A DNA stretch of 64,000 nt from Pseudomonas vranovensis DSM 16006 (lineage in GTDB: Bacteria; Pseudomonadota; Gammaproteobacteria; Pseudomonadales; Pseudomonadaceae): NCBI RefSeq assembly GCF_000425805.1, contig NZ_AUED01000017.1, positions 1-64,000 on the forward strand, written 5' to 3'. The notes below the pieces were generated by a model. That model was not told where the DNA came from. It ran no database searches and saw only the letters and a program-made list of their open reading frames with translations. The position numbers and the translations under genes are program-made. Shown here in pieces: positions 1 to 9,749 of this stretch (positions are counted from its first letter, which is position 1; each line of letters opens with the position of its first letter).

Positions 1-29
1 ATACTAATTGCCCGTGAGGCTTGACCATA
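1..29 (+). rRNA. 23S ribosomal RNA, 3' end only
   Basis: The first bases read ATACTAATTGCCCGTGAGGC followed by TTGACCAT, the conserved 3' terminus of gammaproteobacterial 23S rRNA (E. coli ends ACTAATGAACCGTGAGGCTTAACCTT). The rest of the gene lies to the left of the window. The exact mature end is uncertain by one or two bases. Confidence 0.88.
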
Positions 30-164
30 TAACACCCAAGCAATTTGCGTCGAATGACCAGATTGCGGTGTTGTGAAGACGAAACGAACCGAAAGTTTGC
101 AGCTCACAATCATCACATACCCGATTTGCTGGAGTGTCGAAAGACGGTCCGGTACACAGAATTT
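30..164 (+). other. 23S-5S internal transcribed spacer
   Basis: About 135 bases separate the 23S end from the 5S gene. No tRNA fold is visible in it. It is presumably removed during maturation of the rRNA precursor. I see no open reading frame worth calling here. Confidence 0.7.
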
Positions 165-280
165 CTTGACGACCATAGAGCATTGGAACCACCTGATCCC
201 ATCCCGAACTCAGCAGTGAAACGATGCATCGCCGATGGTAGTGTGGGGTTTCCCCATGTGAGAGTAGGTCATCGTCAAGA
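165..280 (+). rRNA. rrf: 5S ribosomal RNA
   Basis: The stretch contains the pseudomonad 5S core: GCATTGGAACCACCTGATCC, then CCGAACTCAG, GTGAAACGATGCATCGCCGA and GAGAGTAGGTCATCGTCAAG. The 5' TTGACGA pairs with the 3' TCGTCAAG to form helix I, which fixes the ends to within a base or two. The length is about 116 nt, normal for the family. It is the last gene of an rRNA operon entering from the left and is followed directly by a strong terminator. Confidence 0.95.
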
Positions 281-290
281 TTAAATTCCG

Positions 291-330
291 AAACCCCTAT
301 CTGCACACGCAGGTAGGGGTTTTGTCTTTT
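291..330 (+). terminator. Rho-independent terminator of the rRNA operon
   Basis: AAACCCCTATCTGC pairs with GCAGGTAGGGGTTTT across a 4-base loop (ACAC), and a T-rich tail (TTTTGTCTTTT) follows. It sits ten bases after the 5S end. Confidence 0.93.
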
Positions 331-401
331 ATGGCCCTGCAGCCGCAGCGCCGCTCCCTCATGATATCGTTTCCCCCTGCCCGCACGCTCAAGGATGTCC
401 A

Positions 402-3400
402 ATGCCGCACGTAAATCCATTGCTTCCAGGATTCATGGTGGTCCACGGCAATCGCCTGGACGAATTGCGCAGTCTGGTTGTCAGTTGGATGCGGCGCTAC
501 CCTCTCAAGCCGCTGGAAAACGAGATTGCCCTGGTGCAGAGCAACGGCATCGCCCAGTGGCTGAAACTGGCCCTGGCTGAAGATCCCGAAGACGATGATT
601 CAGGCGGCTGCGGTATTGCGGCAGCCATCGAAGTGCAACTGCCTGGTAGCTTCATGTGGCAGTTGTACCGCCGAGTGCTGGGGCGCGACGAGATCCCGGA
701 AGTTTCCCTGCTCGACAAAGCCCCCCTGACCTGGCGCCTGATGCGCCTGCTGCCGGAAGTCATCGACAAGCCGCATTTTGAACCCCTGCAGCGCTTCCTC
801 AATGACGACACCGATCTGCGCAAGCGCTATCAGTTGGCCGAGCGCCTGGCCGACCTGTTCGACCAATACCAGGTCTACCGGGCCGACTGGCTGAAGGATT
901 GGGCTGCTGGCCGGCATGTGCTCAATACCGCCCGGGGCGAGGCCAAGCCACTGCCTCTCGCCAACTGCTGGCAAGCCGAGCTTTGGCGAGCACTGTTGGT
1001 GGATGTCGGGGAAGAGGGTATGGCCCAGAGCCGTGCCGGGGTACACCAACGGTTTGTCGAACGCATCAACAGCCTCGAAACAGCCCCGCCAGGGCTTCCT
1101 TCACGGGTGATCGTCTTTGGGATTTCATCGCTGCCGGCACAAGCGCTGGAAGCGCTGGCTGGCCTGGCCCGTTTCAGCCAGGTGCTGCTCTGCGTGCATA
1201 ACCCCTGCCGTCACCACTGGGCCGACATCGTTGCCGACAAAGACCTGCTCCGCCACCAGTACAAACGCCAGCAGCGCAAGCAAGGCATGCCCAACCTGAT
1301 CGACGCCCAATCCCTGCACCAGCATGCTCACCCGCTGCTGGCCGCCTGGGGCAAGCAAGGGCGCGACTACATCAACTTGCTCGACAGCTATGACGACCCC
1401 GGCAGCTACCGCGCAGCTTTCAGCGAAGGTCGCATCGACCTGTTCAGCGACAGCGACCCCAAGACCCTGCTCAATGAGTTGCAGGACGACATCCTGGAGC
1501 TACGTCCGCTGGCCGAAACCCGCGAGCGCTGGCCAGACGTCGATCCTGCCAAGGATCGCTCGGTACGCTTCCACATCGCCCATAGCCCGCAGCGCGAGGT
1601 CGAGATTCTTCACGACCAGCTGTTGGCTCGCTTCAGCGCCGACCCGCACCTGCGGCCTCGCGATGTCATCGTCATGCTGCCGGACATCAACACCTACGCG
1701 CCGCACATCCGCGCCGTGTTCGGCCAGCTGGAGCGTGATGACGCCCGCTACATTCCTTACACCCTGACTGACCAGGGCCAGCGCGGGCGCGATCCGTTGC
1801 TGATTGCCCTGGAGCACCTGCTCAAGTTGCCGGACAGCCGCTTCTCGGTCAGCGAAGTGCTCGACCTGCTCGACGTCCCCGCCTTGCGGGCTCGGTTCGC
1901 CATCAAGGAAAGCGATCTGCCGACCCTGCATCGCTGGATCGAAGGGGCCGGCATCCGCTGGGGGCTCAATGCCGAGCAGCGGGCAAGCCTTGGCCTGCCT
2001 TCGGACCTGGAACAGAACAGCTGGCGATTTGGCTTGCGCCGCATGTTGCTGGGCTATGCCGTCGGTGTTGGCGAAGCCTGTGACGGTATCGAGCCCTACG
2101 ATGAAATCGGCGGTCTGGATGCGGCATTGATCGGCCCGCTGGTGGCCTTGCTCGATGCCCTTGAAGTGGCCTACCAACAGCTCTCTGTACCGGCCACAGC
2201 CAGCCAGTGGGGCGAGCGCCTGCATGCCCTGTTGCAAGTGTTCTTCCTCGCCGAGAATGAACACGACGACTACCTGCTGGTGCAGCTGCACACCCTGCGC
2301 GAAACCTGGTTGCAGACCTGCGAGTCGGTTGCACTGCAAGACCAGTTGCCGCTGACAGTCGTGCGGGAAGCCTGGCTGGCCGGGCTGGATCAAGGACGCT
2401 TGTCCCAGCGTTTCCTGGCCGGCTCGGTCAACTTCTGCACGTTGATGCCGATGCGGGCGATTCCGTTCAAGGTGGTGTGCCTGCTGGGCATGAACGATGG
2501 CGATTACCCGCGCGCGCAACCGCCGCTGGACTTCGACCTGATGGGCAGCGATTACCGCCCTGGTGACCGCTCGCGCCGCGAGGACGATCGCTACTTGCTG
2601 CTCGAAGCGTTGCTCTCGGCGCGTGAGCAGCTGTATGTCAGTTGGGTCGGACGCAGCATTCGTGATAACAGCGAGCGACCGGCTTCCGTGTTGATCGGGC
2701 AGTTGCGCGACCACCTGGCAGCCGGTTGGCGCCTGGCCCGTGCCGATGCCAGCAGCAAACTCGATGCGGGTGAGCAACTGCTCCACGCACTGACCGTCGA
2801 ACATCCACTGCAGCCCTTCAGCAGCCGCTACTACCTCAAGGGCAGCAACCTGTTCAGCTATGCGCGCGAATGGCATTCACTGCACCAGCCTGGCGAGGAC
2901 AAGGTGAAGCCGGAAGATGAGCTGCCGCCTTATGTCGGTGACGAGGCGTTGAGCCTGAACCTGCTGCAGGACTTTCTGCGTCGTCCGGTGCAGCACTTCT
3001 TCAGCCAGCGCCTGAAAGTCTTCTTTGAATCGGCCCAGGCCCCGCTACCCGACGAAGAACCTTTCGTGCTTGATTCCCTCGAGCGCTACAGCCTCAGCGC
3101 AAGCCTGCTCGATGCCGCACTGGCAGCACCGGACGATGCAGCTCAGGCGTTGCACGCCCAGGCTCGCCGCTTGCAGGGTAGCGGCATGCTGCCTCTGGCA
3201 GGTTTCGGTGAGTGCCTGCAGGCAGAGTTGATCGAGCCCCTGCCAGACCTGCTGCAGCGCCACCAACAGTTGTTGCGCCAATGGCCCACGCCGTTGGACA
3301 GCGCCTTGCCGATTCGCTTCGAGCACCGCCAGCTTACGCTTGAGGGGTGGCTTGGCCGGGTATACCAGGGGGACGATCAGTCCTTGTTGAGTATTACCAC

Positions 3401-3881
3401 CGTTCCCAACACCATCAGCAGCGGCCGGACCCGCAAGTGGCATCGGCTGACGGCCACCTGGGTGACACACCTGGCTGCCTGCGCCGTGGGCCTGCCACTG
3501 CATAGCGCCGTAGTGGCGACCGACGTCACCTTGCTGCTTCCCCCTCTCGAGCAATCGCAGGCCGCCGAATTGCTGGGTTACTTGCTGTTGGCCCGCCAGA
3601 CCGGGATGTGCGCGCCGTTACCGGTGGCGGTCAAGACGGCCTTCGCCTGGCTGGCCCAGAGTGATCCCGACAAAGCGCAGGCGGCAGCGCTCAAGCAATA
3701 CGAAGGCGATGGTCGCAACAGCGCCGGCGAGCGTAGCGAAAGTACTGCGCTGGCCCGTCAGTTCCCCGATTTTGCCGCCCTGAGCGCCAGCGAAGAGTTC
3801 GAAGGCTGGTGTGAGGCGTTGTACCGTCCGATGTTCGATGCGCCCTGGCAGACCTTGGGCAATGAGGAGGCCGGCCAATGA
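402..3881 (+). CDS. recC: Exodeoxyribonuclease V subunit gamma (RecC)
   Basis: RecC is the Chi-recognising scaffold of the RecBCD helicase-nuclease, which resects double-strand breaks and loads RecA. The 1,159-aa product is close to E. coli RecC (1,122 aa). It opens with the typical RecC N-terminus (FMVVHGNRLDELRSLV, residues about 11-26). The centre carries the inactive helicase-like fold of the family (VNFCTLMPMRAIPFKVVCLLGMND around residues 680-700, read as parts). The ATG at 402 follows AAGGA with 6-7 bases spacing; an ATG at 395 is in another frame. It overlaps recB by four bases (ATGA), so recC-recB-recD form one operon that starts just after the rRNA terminator. No mutation or truncation is visible. 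Confidence 0.96.
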   Translation: MPHVNPLLPGFMVVHGNRLDELRSLVVSWMRRYPLKPLENEIALVQSNGIAQWLKLALAEDPEDDDSGGCGIAAAIEVQLPGSFMWQLYRRVLGRDEIPEVSLLDKAPLTWRLMRLLPEVIDKPHFEPLQRFLNDDTDLRKRYQLAERLADLFDQYQVYRADWLKDWAAGRHVLNTARGEAKPLPLANCWQAELWRALLVDVGEEGMAQSRAGVHQRFVERINSLETAPPGLPSRVIVFGISSLPAQALEALAGLARFSQVLLCVHNPCRHHWADIVADKDLLRHQYKRQQRKQGMPNLIDAQSLHQHAHPLLAAWGKQGRDYINLLDSYDDPGSYRAAFSEGRIDLFSDSDPKTLLNELQDDILELRPLAETRERWPDVDPAKDRSVRFHIAHSPQREVEILHDQLLARFSADPHLRPRDVIVMLPDINTYAPHIRAVFGQLERDDARYIPYTLTDQGQRGRDPLLIALEHLLKLPDSRFSVSEVLDLLDVPALRARFAIKESDLPTLHRWIEGAGIRWGLNAEQRASLGLPSDLEQNSWRFGLRRMLLGYAVGVGEACDGIEPYDEIGGLDAALIGPLVALLDALEVAYQQLSVPATASQWGERLHALLQVFFLAENEHDDYLLVQLHTLRETWLQTCESVALQDQLPLTVVREAWLAGLDQGRLSQRFLAGSVNFCTLMPMRAIPFKVVCLLGMNDGDYPRAQPPLDFDLMGSDYRPGDRSRREDDRYLLLEALLSAREQLYVSWVGRSIRDNSERPASVLIGQLRDHLAAGWRLARADASSKLDAGEQLLHALTVEHPLQPFSSRYYLKGSNLFSYAREWHSLHQPGEDKVKPEDELPPYVGDEALSLNLLQDFLRRPVQHFFSQRLKVFFESAQAPLPDEEPFVLDSLERYSLSASLLDAALAAPDDAAQALHAQARRLQGSGMLPLAGFGECLQAELIEPLPDLLQRHQQLLRQWPTPLDSALPIRFEHRQLTLEGWLGRVYQGDDQSLLSITTVPNTISSGRTRKWHRLTATWVTHLAACAVGLPLHSAVVATDVTLLLPPLEQSQAAELLGYLLLARQTGMCAPLPVAVKTAFAWLAQSDPDKAQAAALKQYEGDGRNSAGERSESTALARQFPDFAALSASEEFEGWCEALYRPMFDAPWQTLGNEEAGQ

Positions 3882-6800
3882 GTCGCGCAGCACCCCTGGC
3901 ACTGACCTTTCCCCTGCATGGCAGCCAGTTGATCGAAGCCAGCGCCGGTACCGGCAAGACCTTCACCATCTCTGCCCTGTACCTGCGGCTGGTGCTCGGC
4001 CATGGCGGCGAACAGGGCTTTGGTCGTGAGTTATTGCCGCCGCAGATTCTGGTGGTGACCTTCACTGATGCCGCGACCAAGGAGCTGCGCGAGCGTATCC
4101 GCACCCGCCTTGCCGAAGCGGCGCGGTACTTTCGCAGCGAGTTGTCGGAAGCCGATCCGCTGCTCCAGCAACTGCGCGACGATTATTCACCCGAGCTCTG
4201 GAGTGCCTGCGCCAATCGACTGGACGTGGCGGCCCAATGGATGGACGAAGCCGCCGTATCGACCATTCACAGTTGGTGCCAGCGCATGCTGCGCGAACAT
4301 GCGTTCGACAGCGGCAGCCTGTTCACCCAGCGTCTGGAAACCGACCACAGCGAGTTGCTCGGGCAGGTCATGCGCGATTACTGGCGCCGGTTCTGCTACG
4401 GCATGCAAGGTGAGGCACTGGCCTGGGTTCGCGCCCACTGGGTCAGCCCCCAGGACTTGCTGCCGCGAGTGCGTGCGCTGTTCGGCCGCCAGCGCGTCCT
4501 GAGCAACGATGAAGAACCCCAGGCCTTGATCGAAGCGGTCTTGCAGCAACGTGCGGAGCAACTGCGCGCGCTCAAGGCACCCTGGGCCAAATGGTCGGAT
4601 GAGTTGCTGCAGATTTGCCGTGACGGCGTGGCCACCAAGCAGGTCGATGGCCGCAAGATGCAGGCACGCTTCTTCGAGCCCTGGTGCGAAAAACTGGCGA
4701 CCTGGGCAACGGATGAGCAAGCGCTGGATCTGGACCTGGGCACAGGCTTCACCCGCCTGACCCGCGCCGGTATGGCCGAGGCCTGGAAGGGCGGGCCGCC
4801 CGAGCACCCGGCATTGCAGGCGATGGAAGGCCTTGCCCAGCAACTCCAGGGCTTGCCAACGGCAGACGCCTGCCTGCTCGAACATGCGGCGGTCTGGGTC
4901 GGTGCGCGCTTTGAAGCGGAAAAGCGTCGGCGCGCCGAAATGGGCTTCGATGACATGCTGCTGCGCCTGGATCACGCCCTGCACAGCGACACCGGTGAGC
5001 GCCTGGCAGGCTTGATTCGCGAGCAGTTCCCGGTGGCCCTGATCGATGAATTCCAGGACACCGACCCGGTGCAGTACCGGATTTTCCAGCGTATCTATCG
5101 CATCGAGGAAAACCTACACGACACCGGCCTGTTCATGATCGGTGACCCCAAGCAGGCGATCTATGCCTTCCGTGGCGCCGATATCTTCACTTACCTGGGC
5201 GCTCGCCGCGCCACCGCCGGGCGCCTTCACAGCCTGGACACCAACTACCGTTCCAGCCAGGCCATGGTCACGGCCGTCAATCACGTGTTCATGCAGGCCG
5301 AGGCCCGGGCGCTTGGGCGTGGCGCATTTCTGTTCCGGGAGGGGGATGACAACCCGGTACCCTTTGTCGAAGTCAAGGCCAAAGGCCGTAGCGAGCACTT
5401 GCAGATCGACGGGCAACCGGTCGCGGCGTTGAATCTCTGGCAGCTGGCAAGCGAAGAGCCGGTGTCCGGTGCGGTCTACCGACAACAGCTGGCCGCCAGC
5501 TGTGCCAGTCAGATCGTTGCCTTGCTCAATGGCGGGCAGCAGGGCCGCAGCGGTTTTGTTCAGGCCGATCAGACCGTGCGTGGTTGCCTGCCGTCGGACA
5601 TCGCCATTCTGGTGCGCGATGGTCATGAAGCGCAGTTGATTCGAGCCGAACTGGCGGCGCGCGACGTGCGCAGTGTGTACCTCTCGGACAAGGACTCGGT
5701 GTTCGCCGCCCAGGAAGCCAGGGACCTGTTGAGCTGGCTCAAGGCCTGTGCCGAGCCGGATGCCGAGCGCCTGCTCAAGGCCGCGCTTGCCAGCGTCACC
5801 CTCGACTTGCCGCTGACCGCCCTGGAGCAACTGAATCAGGATGAGCGGGTCTGGGAGCGCTGGGTCATGCAGTTTCGCCAGTACCGGATGATCTGGCGCA
5901 GCCAGGGTGTGTTGCCGATGTTGCGCCACCTGCTTCACGATTTCGACCTGCCTCAGGTGCTCATGGCTCACAGCGACGGTGAGCGTGTGCTGACCAACCT
6001 GCTGCACCTGGCCGAACTGCTGCAGCAGGCAGCCACCGAGCTTGATGGCGAGCAGGCATTGATCCGTCACCTGGGCGAACACCTGGCCAACGCAGGTCAG
6101 GCAGGTGAAGAGCAGATTTTGCGCCTTGAAAGCGATGAGCAGTTGGTCAAGGTAGTGACCATCCATAAGTCCAAGGGCCTGGAATACCCGCTGGTGTTCC
6201 TGCCATTCATCTGTTCCAGCAAGCCGGTGGATGGCCAGCGCTTGCCCCTGGGCTGGCATGACAGTGACGGCCAGGCACACCTGACCCTTACCCCGGATGC
6301 CGAACAGATCGCCCTGTCCGATGACGAGCGTCTGGCTGAAGATCTGCGCCTGCTCTATGTCGCCCTGACCCGTGCCCAGCACGCCTGCTGGCTGGGCGTG
6401 GCCGACCTCAAGCGCGGCAACGTAAAAGGCTCGGTGCTGCACCGCTCGGCTCTGGGCTATCTGCTCGGAGGGGGCGCGCCACTGGCGTCCTCGGAGCAGT
6501 TGAGTGACTGGCTGAAAACCTTGCAAGCCAATTGCCCGGCCATCGCCAGCAACGTCATGCCCGATGCGGATGACCACGTCTTCTGCGCCACGGCCAATAC
6601 GGCTGAGTTGCTGCCTGTACGCCAGCCGAAACGCCGGGCCGCCGAAAACTGGTGGATCGCCTCCTACAGTGCGTTGCGTATCGGTGAAGAGTCACTGCCG
6701 CTGACCGCCGACAGCTCCCAGGCGCAGCACCTGCTCGACGACGAGCGGCCTGACCCGCAACAGCTGCGCGAAGTGGCGCCTGGCAGTGGTGATATCCACC

Positions 6801-7558
6801 GATTCCCTCGCGGCCCGAATCCCGGGACCTTTTTGCACGGCCTGCTTGAATGGGCGGGGCACGAAGGTTTCGACCCGGTGACGGCCGACCCGGAAAAACT
6901 GCAGCGCACCGTCGGCCAACGCTGTAACCGCCGAGACTGGACAGGCTGGATCAATACCTTGACCTCATGGCTGCAGGCGCTGTTGGTGCAGCCCATGAGC
7001 CTGGCGCCGGACAGTCCGCCAGCGGCCCTGAATCAATTGTCCGAGTACCAGATCGAAATGGAGTTCTGGTTCGCCAGCCACAAGGTCGATGTAGGCCAGT
7101 TGGACCGATTGGTCTGCGAGTTCACTCATCAGGGCATGAGTCGGGTCGCTGCTCAACCGGCCCAGCTCAATGGCATGTTCAAAGGCTTCATCGACCTGGC
7201 CTTCGAGCATGACGGGCGCTATTACGTGGCCGACTACAAGTCCAACTGGCTAGGGCCGGATGACCTGGCCTACAGCGAGCAGGCGATGGAAGCGGCGATC
7301 CTCGCCCACCGCTACGACCTGCAATATGTGTTGTACCTGCTGGCCCTGCACCGCCAGTTGCGGGCGCGCCTTCCGGACTACGATTACGACCTGCATGTAG
7401 GCGGGGCACTGTTCGTGTTTCTGCGCGGCGTGCATGCGGCGTCGGGCGGCCTGTACTTCGTCAAGCCGCCACGGGAGTTGATCGAACGCCTCGATGACCT
7501 GTTCCGCGGCGCGAGCACCTTGCAACAACACGACCTGTTCCTGGGAGATGCATCATGA
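3878..7558 (+). CDS. recB: Exodeoxyribonuclease V subunit beta (RecB), helicase-nuclease
   Basis: RecB is the 3'-5' helicase and the only nuclease of RecBCD. The 1,226-aa product has a UvrD-type Walker A near the N-terminus (EASAGTGKTFTISALYLR, about residues 21-38), Walker B and motif II in DEFQDTDPVQYRIF, and helicase motifs HKSKGLEYPLVFLP and LRLLYVALTRAQ. The C-terminal RecB-family nuclease has GFIDLAF and the catalytic D-x-K in VADYKSNW (about residue 1,118). All catalytic residues are present, so the enzyme should be active. Its start overlaps the recC stop and its stop overlaps the recD start, each by ATGA, which suggests translational coupling and fixed stoichiometry. Confidence 0.97.
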   Translation: MSRAAPLALTFPLHGSQLIEASAGTGKTFTISALYLRLVLGHGGEQGFGRELLPPQILVVTFTDAATKELRERIRTRLAEAARYFRSELSEADPLLQQLRDDYSPELWSACANRLDVAAQWMDEAAVSTIHSWCQRMLREHAFDSGSLFTQRLETDHSELLGQVMRDYWRRFCYGMQGEALAWVRAHWVSPQDLLPRVRALFGRQRVLSNDEEPQALIEAVLQQRAEQLRALKAPWAKWSDELLQICRDGVATKQVDGRKMQARFFEPWCEKLATWATDEQALDLDLGTGFTRLTRAGMAEAWKGGPPEHPALQAMEGLAQQLQGLPTADACLLEHAAVWVGARFEAEKRRRAEMGFDDMLLRLDHALHSDTGERLAGLIREQFPVALIDEFQDTDPVQYRIFQRIYRIEENLHDTGLFMIGDPKQAIYAFRGADIFTYLGARRATAGRLHSLDTNYRSSQAMVTAVNHVFMQAEARALGRGAFLFREGDDNPVPFVEVKAKGRSEHLQIDGQPVAALNLWQLASEEPVSGAVYRQQLAASCASQIVALLNGGQQGRSGFVQADQTVRGCLPSDIAILVRDGHEAQLIRAELAARDVRSVYLSDKDSVFAAQEARDLLSWLKACAEPDAERLLKAALASVTLDLPLTALEQLNQDERVWERWVMQFRQYRMIWRSQGVLPMLRHLLHDFDLPQVLMAHSDGERVLTNLLHLAELLQQAATELDGEQALIRHLGEHLANAGQAGEEQILRLESDEQLVKVVTIHKSKGLEYPLVFLPFICSSKPVDGQRLPLGWHDSDGQAHLTLTPDAEQIALSDDERLAEDLRLLYVALTRAQHACWLGVADLKRGNVKGSVLHRSALGYLLGGGAPLASSEQLSDWLKTLQANCPAIASNVMPDADDHVFCATANTAELLPVRQPKRRAAENWWIASYSALRIGEESLPLTADSSQAQHLLDDERPDPQQLREVAPGSGDIHRFPRGPNPGTFLHGLLEWAGHEGFDPVTADPEKLQRTVGQRCNRRDWTGWINTLTSWLQALLVQPMSLAPDSPPAALNQLSEYQIEMEFWFASHKVDVGQLDRLVCEFTHQGMSRVAAQPAQLNGMFKGFIDLAFEHDGRYYVADYKSNWLGPDDLAYSEQAMEAAILAHRYDLQYVLYLLALHRQLRARLPDYDYDLHVGGALFVFLRGVHAASGGLYFVKPPRELIERLDDLFRGASTLQQHDLFLGDAS

Positions 7559-9636
7559 GCCGTACCCTCGACGACCTGCTGCCTACACCGTTGGATGCCC
7601 GGCATCTGGCGGCGCTCGAGCCGTTGAGCAACAGTGCCGACCTGCTGTCCCTGCTCGATCGATGGGTCGAGCGAGGTTGGTTGCGGGCACTGGACCGCGC
7701 GTTTGTCGGCTTCTTGCAGGAGCGCGAGCCGGGCAGTGATTCGCTGGTACTGCTGGCCGCTGCCCTGGCCAGCCATCAGTTGGGCCATGGGCATGTATGC
7801 CTGGACTTGGGAGAAACCCTGGCCGAGCCGGATTTTGCCCTGTCCTTGCCGCCGGAAGGCGATGCCCTGGCCGGCCCGTTGCTGCTGCCCTCGCAGTTGC
7901 TCGAACGCCTGGTGCTGGGCACCTGGTTGCAACGGTTGGCCAGCAGCGGCCTGGTAGCCGACGCGGATCACCCCACACAGGCCTCAAGGCCCCTGGTGCT
8001 CAGCGGCCAGCGCCTGTATCTGCGTCGCTACTGGGCCTACGAGCGCAGTATCGACCAGGCCCTGCATCAACGCCTGGAGCAGGTCGAACCCAGTCCGGCG
8101 GACTTGCCGGTGCGCCTGGCGCAATTGTTTGCAGGTGGCGGCCCGGCGGGGCAGGTGGACTGGCAGAAGCTCGCCTGTGCCCTGGCGACCCGGGGGGCGT
8201 TCAGCATCATTACCGGCGGGCCCGGGACCGGCAAGACCACCACCGTGGTGCGCTTGCTGGCCTTGCTGCAGGCCCCGGCCGTGGAGGCCGGGCGTCCTTT
8301 GCGCATTCGCCTGGCGGCACCCACCGGCAAGGCGGCGGCGCGCTTGACCGAGTCCATCGGCCAGCAGGTGGAACGCCTGGCGGTTGACACTCAAGTGCGC
8401 GAAAACATTCCTACCGATGTGTCCACTGTTCACCGTTTGCTCGGCAGCCGCCCGGGTTCACGGCATTTTCGTCACCATGCCGGCAATCCATTGCCCCTGG
8501 ATGTGCTGGTGGTCGACGAAGCGTCGATGATTGACCTGGAGATGATGGCCAACCTGCTGGCAGCGCTACCGCCCCATGCGCGCCTGGTGCTGCTGGGTGA
8601 CAAGGACCAGTTGGCGTCGGTGGAGGCCGGCGCGGTACTGGGCGATCTGTGCCGGGATGCCGAGGCCGGGCGCTACAGTGCGCAGACCCAGGCGTGGCTG
8701 GAGCAGGTCAGCGGCGAAACCTTGACCGGTAGCGGGCTCGAAGCGGGTACGGCCGAGCAATACCCGTTGGCCCAGCAAGTGGTGATGTTGCGGTTTTCCC
8801 GGCGTTTCGGTGAAACCAGCGGTATCGGTCGGCTGGCGCGCCTGGTCAACCAGCAAGATGCCGAGCAGGCGCGGGCTTTGCTCAAGGACAAACTGGACGA
8901 TGTGTTCGGCTTGAGCCTGCGCGGCGAGCAGGATCGCGCCCTGGATCGCCTGCTGCTGGAAGGGTTGGGCCGTGGGGAGCAGGATCCTCAGGGCTATCGA
9001 AGCTACCTGCAGATCATCGGTCGGCAGCGCCCGCCCGTGGGTACTGCTGCCGATGATCCACGCTGGGAAGCCTGGGCCATGGTGGTGCTGCAGGGCTTCG
9101 AGACCTTCCAGCTGCTGTGCGCGGTGCGCAAGGGGCCGTGGGGGGTCGAAGGGCTTAACGCGCGGGTCGGCCGGGTGTTGGCGGCGGCCGGCTTGATTCC
9201 GGCTGACCAGCCCTGGTACGAAGGCCGTCCGGTGCTGATGACACGCAACGACTATGGCCTGGGGCTGATGAACGGCGATATTGGCATCGCCCTGCGCCTG
9301 CCGGACGAGCAGCATCCCGGGCACACTGTTCTGCGCGTCGCCTTTGCCCGCAACGATGGTCGTGGTGGCGTGCGCTTTGTACTGCCGAGCCGGCTCAACG
9401 AGGTGGAAACGGTGTATGCCATGACCGTGCACAAATCCCAGGGCTCGGAGTTCACCCATACCGCGCTGGTACTGCCCGATGCGTTGAATCCGGTGCTGAC
9501 CAAAGAGCTGATCTACACCGGAATCACCCGTGCCAAGACCTGCTTCACGTTGATCGAGCCACGCCAGGGTGTGTTTGAAGACGCTGTGCGGCGCAAGGTC
9601 AAGCGGATCTCAGGGTTGATGCTCAAGCAGGTATAA
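7555..9636 (+). CDS. recD: Exodeoxyribonuclease V subunit alpha (RecD), 5'-3' helicase
   Basis: RecD is the fast 5'-3' superfamily 1B motor of RecBCD. The 693-aa product is longer than E. coli RecD (608 aa) but typical of pseudomonads. Walker A is GGPGTGKTTTVVRLLAL at about residues 220-236, Walker B is VLVVDEASMID, and the C-terminal motif TVHKSQGSEFTHTALVLP and ITRAKTCF are intact. The first about 150 residues form the small N-terminal domain that contacts RecC. It is the last gene of the recCBD operon and is followed by a GC-rich hairpin. Confidence 0.96.
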   Translation: MSRTLDDLLPTPLDARHLAALEPLSNSADLLSLLDRWVERGWLRALDRAFVGFLQEREPGSDSLVLLAAALASHQLGHGHVCLDLGETLAEPDFALSLPPEGDALAGPLLLPSQLLERLVLGTWLQRLASSGLVADADHPTQASRPLVLSGQRLYLRRYWAYERSIDQALHQRLEQVEPSPADLPVRLAQLFAGGGPAGQVDWQKLACALATRGAFSIITGGPGTGKTTTVVRLLALLQAPAVEAGRPLRIRLAAPTGKAAARLTESIGQQVERLAVDTQVRENIPTDVSTVHRLLGSRPGSRHFRHHAGNPLPLDVLVVDEASMIDLEMMANLLAALPPHARLVLLGDKDQLASVEAGAVLGDLCRDAEAGRYSAQTQAWLEQVSGETLTGSGLEAGTAEQYPLAQQVVMLRFSRRFGETSGIGRLARLVNQQDAEQARALLKDKLDDVFGLSLRGEQDRALDRLLLEGLGRGEQDPQGYRSYLQIIGRQRPPVGTAADDPRWEAWAMVVLQGFETFQLLCAVRKGPWGVEGLNARVGRVLAAAGLIPADQPWYEGRPVLMTRNDYGLGLMNGDIGIALRLPDEQHPGHTVLRVAFARNDGRGGVRFVLPSRLNEVETVYAMTVHKSQGSEFTHTALVLPDALNPVLTKELIYTGITRAKTCFTLIEPRQGVFEDAVRRKVKRISGLMLKQV

Positions 9637-9640
9637 GCGT

Positions 9641-9667
9641 GGCGGTCCGGTAAATGACCGGACCGCC
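9641..9667 (+). terminator. Hairpin after recD
   Basis: GGCGGTCCGGT and ACCGGACCGCC are perfect 11-bp arms around a 5-base loop, four bases after the recD stop. There is no T tract, so it may stabilise the 3' end rather than terminate efficiently. The following CCGGCTTGCCCCCTCGCTGG resembles a decayed REP half. Confidence 0.6.
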
Positions 9668-9749
9668 CCCGGCTTGCCCCCTCGCTGGCAAATCGCCCAT
9701 TGTGCTATCGTTGCGACAGTATCCTGCAGTACTCCAAGAGATTTCCTTC